This document shows positions 15,101-21,648 of a stretch of 64,000 nucleotides of DNA, in pieces. The notes under the pieces were generated by a model. The model ran no database searches. It saw only the letters and a list, made by a program, of their open reading frames with translations, and had not been told where the DNA came from. This stretch comes from Vanessa cardui (Eukaryota; Arthropoda; Insecta; Lepidoptera; Nymphalidae). The translations under genes and the position numbers were made by a program. Position 1 is the first letter of the stretch. The number at the start of each line of letters is the position of its first letter. The stretch lies in the NCBI RefSeq assembly GCF_905220365.1, contig NC_061135.1:12801501-12865500 (forward strand). Reading direction: 5' to 3'.

Positions 15101-17606
15101 CTTCACAGCTGCCTTAGAATCAATTAACGGGATTATAGTAAATCAAAAGCCACTGATTTGAAATGTAGATTCTATCAAGAACGATAGCCAAGAAACTCAG
15201 TAGTTTGAGTAAATATTTCTAACACCATCAATGTGCCAACCGATCTGACCGACCGATCTGAGATGTTATAGCCCGGGCTGTAATTAATCATCTATAGGTC
15301 AATAGACCTTCAAATCGAATGACAACAATCGCTGTTTGGTTGAATAATTGATGAATTGATGCTATCAAATCATTTGTCTAAATATTACCCTTTTTTGGTT
15401 TCTATCTGGGTAGACTCGTTCAGAAATCAAAATCTGCTTTATTCAAATAAGCTTTTACAAGCACTTTTGAATCGTCATTTTTTAACAACTATATTAAGTG
15501 ATTCTAGCGAGAAAAATCGGCAGGAAACTCAGAAGTACTTTTTCAACATTTAAAAATACAGTCATGTTAGTCAAATTATTATGTATGTATGTATATCCGC
15601 CATGAAAATCAACGAGTATTAATTTCACGCTTTTTTATCGTCGTTACGCAAAATAAGGGCTTGCATCTTTTATTTTGATCTTATTGGAAAGATTAGCATT
15701 TCACCTCGTAAAGAGGCATGTGGTATACCCACTAAATACCAGCGGTAGCTTCTTCTTCGAGAAGCGTCACGGGATCTTTCACTTGCCATTGCCTTAACCC
15801 CAGATAAGACATTGGCAGACATTTTTAACTTGTCCGTTTCGTAAATTCAAATCGTTTGTAAAAAATACAATGGTAAAAAAGGCATATTATTCGATACAAG
15901 ATTTTGTAGATGATAAAAAAGCGTGGAATTAATACCCGTTGACTTCCAGGTAGGTTACATTACATACATGTATAATTGTATTTAACTAATATGATTGTAT
16001 TTTTTAAATGTTGAACAAGAGTAACTACTGAGTTTCTTGCCCTTGCTCGGTGGTATCTTCACATAATTGTTAAATGACGATTCAAAAGTGCTTGTAAAAG
16101 CCCTCTTGAATAAAGTTTATTTTGATTTAGATTTTTAATTTTGATAAGATTTACATACAGATTTCTCCTAAAATACATAATATTTAGAATAATTGCAAGG
16201 TTTTACGTAAATTATGCTTACAGCTCCGGTTCACGGTTTTGGTTTTGTTGTTGATATATTTTATGAGCTTATGAATAAAAATGAGGTTACACGTGTATAC
16301 GAAATAATTAAATTTTAACATGTTTAATGTAGCTACATTATGTTGCAATTTATTATGGAAGTAAATGCCTTAAAAGCGTTTTACGTTTTTCGATGCGATT
16401 TTTTTATAAACATAAAAAACCACCAAAATGTAATAACGATCTGTTCGTTAGGAACTGTTAAATTTTGAAGCGATGTAATTAAATAATAATAATGAATATT
16501 ATATTATATATTGGACAATATCACATAACAACAATGACAGCAATGTAAGTAGCTACGGCACTTGTGTTATGGAAAATCAGAAGTAAAGACGGTGCCACAT
16601 GCACCCAGACCCGAGACAACATAGAAACTAATAAACTTTTTCTACATCTACTCGGCGGGGAATCGAACCCGGGACTTTGGAGTGGCATACCCATGAAAAC
16701 CGGTGTACAATCGACGTCAAATAAATATTTGAATCATTGAAAAAAAATATTAATTGTTTTGTTTTGAGCATGTGAAGTCCTCTTTAGCAGCTGAGTCGAT
16801 TTTAATGAAGTTTGTTTGTCTATGAGTTCCGTAGATTAGATAGGTTGCGATTAGGTGTCATAATTTTATTACAAATATAACTATTATTATTATTAAGAAA
16901 CGGCTCTCAGTGAATTATAGCCAAAGACTGTGAACTTCGGGGAGGCTTCATAGTAAACAAAACGTAATCAATATATTACTAAAGTGTTTAACATACATAC
17001 ATTAATAGTAATAAAATCGTAATTTATCGATATACGAATATTATAAATATGCAAGTAACTCAGTTTGTCTGTATGTTTTTATCCCTTCACTAAAACACTA
17101 GTGAACGGAATTTGATTTGATTTGATTTAAAATTTAGTAAACATAGGCTATTTTATACCCTACACTTGATTATCCCCTTAAACTTTTGTGTATATATTTC
17201 CATACATAGGTTACATTATATTGTACCTTAGAGAATGATTAGTACTTTTCAATAATAATGATCACAAGTGTATCTCCGTCAGTGAATAATCAAAGCAAAA
17301 TTACGATTAATTCTCAAAACACAGAACTTCTGTGAATATATTCGTTCTGTATTTTATTTACATTTTAATATTTTTATTACGATATGGTGTCCTAAAAATA
17401 GCGTTTAAAATTGTTTAATTCATTTATAAATAAATAAATTTTGTTTGCAGTTCAGATCAAAAAGACGCAAGCATCTTAAAGTATTTCCTAGGACAATTTA
17501 TTCACAACTAACATCCGTAGATGAAGACTACACATCAGTAAGTTTAGCACACACCGCTTTGAGAATCAAACCAAGCGAAAACCACGTGAGAGAAGAACCA
17601 ACATAG
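1158..17606 (+). CDS. Fur2: Furin-like proprotein convertase, Fur2 / PCSK5-6 type (10 exons; 5' end outside window)
   Basis: This is a calcium-dependent subtilisin-like endoprotease of the secretory pathway that cleaves precursor proteins after dibasic sites. The exons join in phase: 1158-1280, 5168-5302, 8386-8693, 8762-10522, 10597-10712, 11021-11138, 11211-11765, 12900-13000, 13741-13928 and 17451-17606. All nine introns are GT..AG. They encode about 1,185 residues: prodomain end, catalytic domain, P domain, about eleven Cys-rich furin repeats, a transmembrane helix and a tail. Catalytic residues are Asp (codon 5258-5260), His (8458-8460), oxyanion Asn (8829-8831) and Ser in GTSASAP (9069-9071). 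The many Cys repeats plus a membrane anchor match insect Fur2 rather than Fur1. The signal peptide and early prodomain are missing because the first exon seen starts in phase 0 after an AG acceptor. The class call is firm; orthology to Drosophila Fur2 is inferred from domain layout. Confidence 0.93.
2234..2545 (+). repeat. Degenerate family B repeat with internal tandem duplication
   Basis: Two adjacent units of about 97 bp begin near 2291 and 2388. Each contains CACTTGGTCATAGGG, a GCGATAGC(C/T)AAGTCT segment and CAGATACACTACCGC. They match the 5' part of family B (compare 57680-57975) and end near 2480. Divergence between units suggests an old duplication. Confidence 0.6.
3205..3455 (+). repeat. 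Family B interspersed repeat, degenerate copy
   Basis: The order of landmarks is the same as in the better copies: TTTGTGCAAACCTG, GTACCACTCGCTCC, TTGTTGTGTGAGGTTTG, GGCACAAGGGACATAAT, then AATGGTTAATATTTCT. No coding capacity is seen. It lies in intron 1. Confidence 0.65.
5168..5302 (+). CDS. Fur2: Fur2-like exon: catalytic Asp region
   Basis: The exon is 45 codons, phase 0 at both ends, after a TTTTGCAG acceptor and before GTAAGT. It encodes NGGAADGLDMNVG, then GVVITILDDGI and NHPDL, the convertase block holding the catalytic aspartate (first D of DDG, codon 5258-5260). The open frame extends upstream into intron sequence to a Met at 5108, but the acceptor and homology place the exon start at 5168. 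Confidence 0.93.
6046..6475 (+). repeat. Noncoding interspersed repeat starting AACCGACTTCCAAAAGGAGG
   Basis: It begins CAACCGACTTCCAAAAGGAGG, has a pure T run of about 37 bases (6086-6122), and continues through TACCTCATAACTTTTCACTGG and GGATCCATGACAAAGTAAC to a short GGAAC-type pentamer run (6419-6442). This type of sequence is widespread in Lepidoptera from memory. The class is unknown. The shared ACCGACTTC motif also occurs in the foldback arms at 7197 and in a fragment at 55395. Confidence 0.55.
6565..6830 (+). repeat. Family E interspersed repeat
   Basis: Landmarks are TACCCACCCCGGCTTCAC, ATTTGTTTATTTACGACATC, TATTGTTCATGTATTATATA, GAATCACACTATCTTTTAAA, and AACGCATCAAAATCCGTTG, ending with ACTATGTAGTGATG. 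Other copies are at 40085-40330 and 46865-47130 (+) and 13085-13240 and 44305-44460 (-). It is noncoding and its class was not identified. Confidence 0.6.
7167..7768. repeat. Foldback element with 226-bp inverted arms (MITE-like)
   Basis: Arms 7167-7392 and 7543-7768 are reverse complements with only about three mismatches by eye, all near the inner end, around a 150-bp centre. The outer end reads AAATAAATAAAAATTTTAAC, then ACCGACTTCAAAC. A partial copy of the right arm is at 14484-14690, so this is a dispersed family. Transcribed as part of the intron it would form a long hairpin. The Met-initiated frame 7306-7587 spans an arm and the centre and is not a gene. Confidence 0.8.
8386..8693 (+). 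CDS. Fur2: Fur2-like exon: catalytic His region
   Basis: The exon follows a TTGTTCAG acceptor and ends after two bases of an Arg codon (AG|GTATTG). It carries DNKHGTRCAGEVAA with the catalytic His at 8458-8460, the VGIAYNASIGGVRMLDG block, and SASWGPEDDGKTVDGPG, the conserved substrate-pocket segment of furins. There are no stops in frame. The following intron is only 68 bp. Confidence 0.94.
8762..10522 (+). CDS. Fur2: Fur2-like exon: catalytic Asn/Ser, P domain, first Cys repeats
   Basis: This is the largest exon, about 587 codons. It finishes the catalytic domain: WASGNGG carries the oxyanion Asn at 8829-8831, and HTGTSASAPLAAG carries the catalytic Ser at 9069-9071. Next comes the P domain (roughly 9290-9715), including SPMGTTSTLL and GENAEGRWTL. 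The furin P-domain RRGDL motif reads PRGNL here, so no RGD is present. From about 9950 there are four furin-like repeats of the CxxCxxxCxxC type, with an NGS glycosylation sequon in the third. The exon ends after two bases of a Pro codon at a GTAAGT donor. The reading frame continues upstream of the first Met at 9015 to the acceptor at 8761. Confidence 0.95.
10597..10712 (+). CDS. Fur2: Fur2-like exon: Cys-rich repeat
   Basis: This short exon lies between TTTTAG and GTAAGT. It continues the Pro codon and encodes a furin-like repeat CPIGCLICTYAICSVC. Flanking introns are 74 and 308 bp. Phase matches both neighbours (one base carried in, one base carried out). Confidence 0.9.
10713..11020 (+). 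other. Fur2-like intron, 308 bp
   Basis: AT-rich intron with a GTAAGT donor and a TTATTTACAG acceptor. Nothing else was recognised in it. Confidence 0.8.
11021..11138 (+). CDS. Fur2: Fur2-like exon: Cys-rich repeat
   Basis: The exon follows a TTATTTACAG acceptor. It encodes a furin-like repeat with CKNCHSTCEKCSGP and WDCLSC, and ends after AG of an Arg codon at GTAAGG. Phase fits the exons before and after it. The Met-initiated frame starting at 10939 is intron read-through and not a separate gene. Confidence 0.9.
11211..11765 (+). CDS. Fur2: Fur2-like exon: four Cys-rich furin repeats
   Basis: This is a 555-bp exon after a short 72-bp intron. It encodes four more furin-like repeats, with cores CSKCPHTCTNC, CSKCYLSCETC, CRRCHHYCQDC and CRPCHDSCRSC. 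The final codon is split AG|GTAAGT. In PCSK5 and PCSK6 the equivalent Cys-rich region tethers the enzyme to cell-surface proteoglycans. That role here is inference from the family. Confidence 0.93.
11766..12899 (+). other. Fur2-like intron, 1.1 kb
   Basis: The start carries an imperfect duplication of about 75 bp (around 11790-11890, both units ending AGTTTTAAAGCGA). A degenerate LINE 3' remnant lies near 12478-12600 (AGAGGATCAGAATTACGATT and on), related to the fragments at 29768 and 50219. No exon was seen. Confidence 0.6.
12900..13000 (+). CDS. Fur2: Fur2-like exon: last, degenerate Cys repeat
   Basis: The exon starts with the last base of the split Arg codon after TTATTTCAG. It encodes a divergent Cys-rich segment (CLPCC ... 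SDCCHCDRDV) and ends at a GTGAGT donor with one base of a Gly codon. The repeat is poorly conserved, but phase and donor/acceptor quality support it. Confidence 0.85.
13001..13740 (+). other. Fur2-like intron, 740 bp
   Basis: It contains a minus-strand partial family E copy (about 13085-13240). The remainder is AT-rich with nothing recognised. Confidence 0.6.
13741..13928 (+). CDS. Fur2: Fur2-like exon: juxtamembrane stretch and transmembrane helix
   Basis: The exon follows TATATTTTTAG. It encodes a spacer with a basic GKRR stretch, then a hydrophobic helix of about 21 residues (13863-13925, LLIILSVGATVILVS and on), and ends at GTATGT in phase 0. The helix is the expected membrane anchor of a type I membrane convertase. 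The basic stretch before it could be a shedding site, which is inference. Confidence 0.88.
14484..14690 (+). repeat. Partial copy of the foldback element (right arm only)
   Basis: It matches the right arm of 7543-7768 (GTAGTCTAATATTTTTCATT, TGTTGAATACGCAATTATTT) and ends at the same ATTTATTTA terminus. About 35 bp around the GAAGTCGGTTT motif is deleted. The left arm is absent. Confidence 0.7.
15060..16140. repeat. Family D repeats, head-to-head and degenerate
   Basis: A + copy at about 15905-16137 reads AATTAATACCCGTTGACTTC, then GTAACTACTGAGTTTCTTG, and ends AATAAAGTTTATTTTGATTT. A - copy at about 15410-15632 is its inverted counterpart. An older - copy starts near 15080. Together they form an inverted arrangement of about 700 bp. 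Another + copy is at 55930-56170. Confidence 0.6.
16505..16720 (-). mobile_element. SINE-2 (tRNA-derived) copy
   Basis: Read on the minus strand it begins with a tRNA-like head with GTACACCGGTTTTCATGGGT and a B box in GGGTTCGATTCC. It continues with GTTGTCTCGGGTCTGGGTG and CATAACACAAGTGCC, and ends near a GATATTGTCC stretch. It matches the copies at 47550, 48032 and 56904. Confidence 0.65.
17451..17606 (+). CDS. Fur2: Fur2-like terminal exon: cytoplasmic tail and stop
   Basis: The exon has 51 codons plus TAG after a TTTGTTTGCAG acceptor. The tail begins with a basic stop-transfer stretch (FRSKRRKHLK). It then has YSQL, fitting the YxxPhi trafficking signal, and TSVDEDYTS, an acidic cluster with a casein-kinase-II-like site. 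Both recall the furin tail signals that direct cycling between the trans-Golgi and the surface. A consensus donor (CA|GTAAGT) lies inside the exon at 17538, so an alternative tail is conceivable. Confidence 0.88.
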   Translation, partial: FRSKRRKHLKVFPRTIYSQLTSVDEDYTSVSLAHTALRIKPSENHVREEPT

Positions 17607-17935
17607 CAATTTAAACCTTAAGTCAATACGTTTAGAATAAATTTACATTGCAGACTGATATATAGAAGATTCTATAGGTACCTTTTATTATGTATATAAC
17701 GTTACTCAAAGGCCGTAATTATTTAAAAAAAAATGGCGAATATTATGTGTTGAATTTTTTAATGTACGAATGTTTTATTAATTAAATCGAATCTTAATAT
17801 TGACTGCGTATTTTCAATTATAACTGGTATTTTGATCTATATGTTAACTATAAGCAAAATATATTTGTATGTTGCTAAGTGAAATGACTTTGTATATTAT
17901 ATAATTTAATAAAAAAAAACTTTGTAATAGAACGT
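17607..17935 (+). other. Probable 3' UTR of the Fur2-like gene
   Basis: Sequence after the TAG is AT-rich with no further exon. Candidate polyadenylation signals AATAAA are at 17636-17641 (only about 30 bp after the stop) and 17908-17913. The second, followed by an A run and a T-rich stretch, is the better candidate. The end point is an estimate. Confidence 0.5.
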
Positions 17936-19440
17936 TTTGTTTATATACTCTATGTCATTGTGTGCAAAATGAAGTTATGTTGCTTATAAGCAATAGAAAA
18001 TATGGCGTTGATTGGAATATGAGTTGGATTATTTACGAATTTAATTCAATTAATTCTGTATTAAGGAAATCATTAAATATGAAATATTTCATTATCTTTT
18101 TAATTATGATCCGACTTGAATATAAAAAGGATGTTAAAAAATTAATATTCCCGACACGCTATACAACATTTTAAACGCGAGTTCGAAGCTTACATTTTTT
18201 ATTATAAGAGATTAATTGACTTTGATTTTGATTCAAATTATTTTTAAATTTTAAAGATTTGTTTTTCTAATCAAACGTGTTGGGATATCTCATATGAATG
18301 TTCAATTAAATACTCATTACTTTTACAATAAACCTTTTTTATTTTTCTATTATAATGTACGAAAATATATTCATAGATAAATACGAGCACCGCTTAAAAT
18401 CATTAATGTATACGTTTTCGTTGGGATATTTACAAGAAATGCAAAAATTATTAAAGTACCGTTAGAATAAAAGTGACATTACTAATATATAAATAAATAA
18501 AACGGTTTTCAATTACTAAAATGTAATAAATAGATAAATGTCACCAGTTAAAAGTGGAAGGGAAAACAGGTTATATGTATTCCAAAGATATATTATATGT
18601 CTATTTTATTCTAAAGGTTTTGAATTGCCAGTAAAGTTAAATTTATTAGATTTTTGGTAAGTATTTATTGCAGCTATCTGTACAATGTTGATGAAAAATA
18701 AGAAAAAAATCATGGTGTAAATAGTCTAAACCAATTATAATGTAAGCTTTGTTTCGTGTTGTGTAAATATGTAAATAATTACGTTGTAAATATATTGATG
18801 GTTTTTATGACGAGCATCCGTTTGTTTTATTTCGTTTATATGAATATCCTTTTAAATACCATTGGTATCCTTACTTTCAAAAAAAAAATTTACAGAATTA
18901 AAAAAGTCTTAGAAAATGCTTGTATATATATGTAATGTAATGTCTCACTGTTTAATTAATATCTCCTCTCCCTTTGTAGTAAATCTTTGGAACATATTTC
19001 AACACTCTACTCCTGTGTGGATTAAATACTTTCATCTATAATCCAATATTCAAATAATATTAATCATCATTACAAATGATTGAGAGAATTGAGTATTACA
19101 ATTGATGACAAAACTTTCTAATACATTTTAGAGCAAAGTATGAACGTAACGAAAGTTCTTAATAAATAAATGAAGAATCTGAAACACTCATTCCAACTCC
19201 TGAGATTGGACATCATAAACAACAGATGGACTTGAGTTTTGACAGGTGAGTCCTCGAAGCGAACGAAATGGAACAGGGGAATGATGAATGAATAAACCCA
19301 AGGGAGGAAACTTATGTTGACAGATGGCGAGCGCTGAACGTAGATTTTCTGATATATTATACTTACAATACATAGTCACTTTTCTTAATTAGGAACGTAT
19401 ATTGTTATTTTGTTTTGACCTGAAGTATTATCGAAAGTAC
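17936..19440. other. Intergenic sequence, nothing recognised
   Basis: AT-rich sequence downstream of the Fur2-like gene. No coding frame, RNA gene or clear repeat was recognised. Confidence 0.5.
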
Positions 19441-19454
19441 TTTCGGTATTTTGT

Positions 19455-19640
19455 ATTAATATTGGTTGGCTGTTTGACCACCTGATGGTAAGTGGTACCC
19501 ACTGCCCATAGATATTGGCGTCGTAAGAAATTTACCATTGCTTAAGTTGATAACATAGGCTTGTGTTTGGATGAGTGTCACGTGATGGTAGGTGGTCAAC
19601 ACTGCCAATGCGCCACTGTATTAAAGATCTAACATGTTAC
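19455..19640 (-). repeat. Family B repeat, broken copy
   Basis: GACCACCTGATGGTAAGTGG and CCCATAGATATTGGCGTCGT are the reverse complement of the 3' part of family B. The order is disturbed after about 19545. The missing middle part resumes on the other side of the LINE at 24892, which suggests that the LINE or a larger insertion split this copy. Confidence 0.55.
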
Positions 19641-20392
19641 CTCTGATGTTGTTATTTCGACCGCGAGGTACCTCACACAATAATCTCACCAATGTTCCAA
19701 GCAACCTTTAATTCTTTTATACCCTAATCTACGACGATCTAGTTTTAAAAGCACACGTTTAGCCCACTTGAATATTACGATAGCAATCGTTTACATATAC
19801 AAATACATGGAGATAAAAATATATCTTTTTTGTATCGTTTAACTTGGAGATTTGGCTAATGTGCCAGTGAGTTACCACTGTCACCACAATATTGGGAATT
19901 GAATAAGATTAATTATTCCGTATCATAATAACCGATGGCGCCACTTGCCGAGTACAGACGTTAAAGCAGAGCTCCGTAAAATAAAATTCTTTATTTGTAG
20001 TTAAAGTATATAAAAGTTACAGTGCCAGTCATTAGAAACTTCCTCGAACTAGTAGTGATTGAAATTAATAGTGTTCATGGTGAAAATACCCAGTGATCAG
20101 TATAGCAGGCCATTTTATGGATGATATAAAGATAATATTAATATTGCATATATTACAATTGAATAAGAAAACTACACTATCGTGCAAAAAAGTGCTAACA
20201 ATTTGGCAAATGTGTTAAAATTAATTGCTTTTAAGTTAGTGCCATAAAAAATAAAATAAAAAGAAAACAGTGAATCAATTTTTAGTTTGTGGGTGTTCTG
20301 TTGAAATGGTTTGTCCATCTACCATTCGTTAGTAACTTTGTAACAGGATTGAGTATATACGGTACACAAAATTCACTGAGTTATACTAATAG

Positions 20393-20470
20393 AGTCTTGG
20401 CCCCGTGGTTAACGGTTTGGACTCAAACTACCCCAAACTGGTAGACCTGAGTTCAATCCTCATCGGAAAC
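20393..20470 (+). promoter_or_regulatory. tRNA-like sequence in LINE leader (possible Pol III A and B boxes)
   Basis: GAGTCTTGGCCCCGTGGTTAA resembles a tRNA acceptor plus D arm (A-box-like TGGCCCCGTGG). GAGTTCAATCC about 40 bp further matches a B box. It ends about 60 bp before the ORF1 start. It could be a captured tRNA or SINE head or an internal promoter. It is not a functional tRNA as far as can be seen. Confidence 0.5.
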
Positions 20471-20527
20471 GAAACAATATTTTTCACTATATATATTTAT
20501 TTTTAAAACGATAATTTATTCATAAAA

Positions 20528-21631
20528 ATGTCTAATTCAACGACATACGCAATATGTGCAGGTTGTAGAAACAAATTACCACAGAATCAATTTCTTACTT
20601 GCACTAATTGCAAAGCGAAGTATGATATCGAATGTGGTAATATACCTCTAAGTCAGTTTAAACTAATGGATTTACATCAAAAAAATAGCTGGAAGTGCCC
20701 TGAATGTTTAAATAAACAGCCAAAAGCGGGAAATATGCATACACCAATCAGATCAAGCGCACTATTCGACGATGTTAGTAAACCTTCCACCGAAACGCAG
20801 GATGTTACTTATGTTACTAAACGTAAAAAGTTTAGTAAGTCGCCTCAATGCTCCACGCCTCAATACAATATCGAAAGTGTAGACCTGACAGAATGTAAGT
20901 TACGTAATATTATTCAACAAGAGTTGGCTTCCACAATTCAAAACTTAGTAACAACTCATCTTAACACTATTAATGATCAAATAAGAGGATTTTGTGAATC
21001 AATAAACTTTATAAACACTCAGTATGAAGAAATGAAAGCAAAATTTGAAGAAAAATCTAAAATAGTGGACGAATTAAAAAGGGAAAACGAAAATCTTAAA
21101 TCTTCGGTTAAGGACATTACATCCAGATTAAATATTGTTGAAGTGCATATGAGAGAAAACAATATCGAGATTAATGGTATTCCAGAAAACAGAAATGAAA
21201 ATTTGGCTAATGTAGTTGTACAATTAGGTAAAACTATTAACAATCCTCTGAAAGTGGATGAAATACAGCATGTTACCAGAGTCGCGCAGTTTAATAAGAA
21301 CATAGAGAAACCACGATCAGTTATTGTAAAACTGCAAAGCTCAAGACATCGTGATGCCTTTCTGGCGGCTGTTACACAGTTCAACAAAAAGAATCCTAAA
21401 GAAAAATTAAACTCACATCACCTAGGAATCGGGGGAACTTCCAAACCGATATATGTTTCTGAACATTTAACCCCAGCGAATAAATCGCTTCACGCAGCAG
21501 CACGTATTAAAGCTAAAGAAATGAATTATCGCTTCACTTGGACAAGAAATGGGAAAATTTTCGTCCGTAAGGATGAATTTAGTCAAGCTAAGCTTATTAA
21601 AAATGAAGACAGTCTTAAACTAATTAATTAA
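20528..21631 (+). CDS. LINE ORF1: PHD-like finger, coiled coil, FP25K-like domain
   Basis: This is an intact frame of 367 codons. Residues 9-61 hold a PHD-like zinc finger (CAGC, CTNC, then WKCPEC). About residues 115-225 are charged and heptad-like, consistent with a coiled coil. The C-terminal part (REN-NIEINGIPE, then RVAQ, PRSVIVKL, and SKPIYVSEHLTP) resembles the RNA-binding domain of L1-type ORF1 proteins and the baculovirus FP25K domain that is common in lepidopteran LINE ORF1s. The likely role is binding the element RNA. Assignment is from memory of the families. Confidence 0.8.
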   Translation: MSNSTTYAICAGCRNKLPQNQFLTCTNCKAKYDIECGNIPLSQFKLMDLHQKNSWKCPECLNKQPKAGNMHTPIRSSALFDDVSKPSTETQDVTYVTKRKKFSKSPQCSTPQYNIESVDLTECKLRNIIQQELASTIQNLVTTHLNTINDQIRGFCESINFINTQYEEMKAKFEEKSKIVDELKRENENLKSSVKDITSRLNIVEVHMRENNIEINGIPENRNENLANVVVQLGKTINNPLKVDEIQHVTRVAQFNKNIEKPRSVIVKLQSSRHRDAFLAAVTQFNKKNPKEKLNSHHLGIGGTSKPIYVSEHLTPANKSLHAAARIKAKEMNYRFTWTRNGKIFVRKDEFSQAKLIKNEDSLKLIN

Positions 21632-21648
21632 ACTCATTAAGTATATTA

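Larger units (their letters stand above)
13929..17450 (+). other. Last Fur2-like intron, 3.5 kb
   Basis: It holds half of the foldback element (14484-14690), a cluster of family D repeats in both orientations (15060-16140) and a minus-strand SINE-2 copy (16505-16720). No further exon was recognised. Confidence 0.65.
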
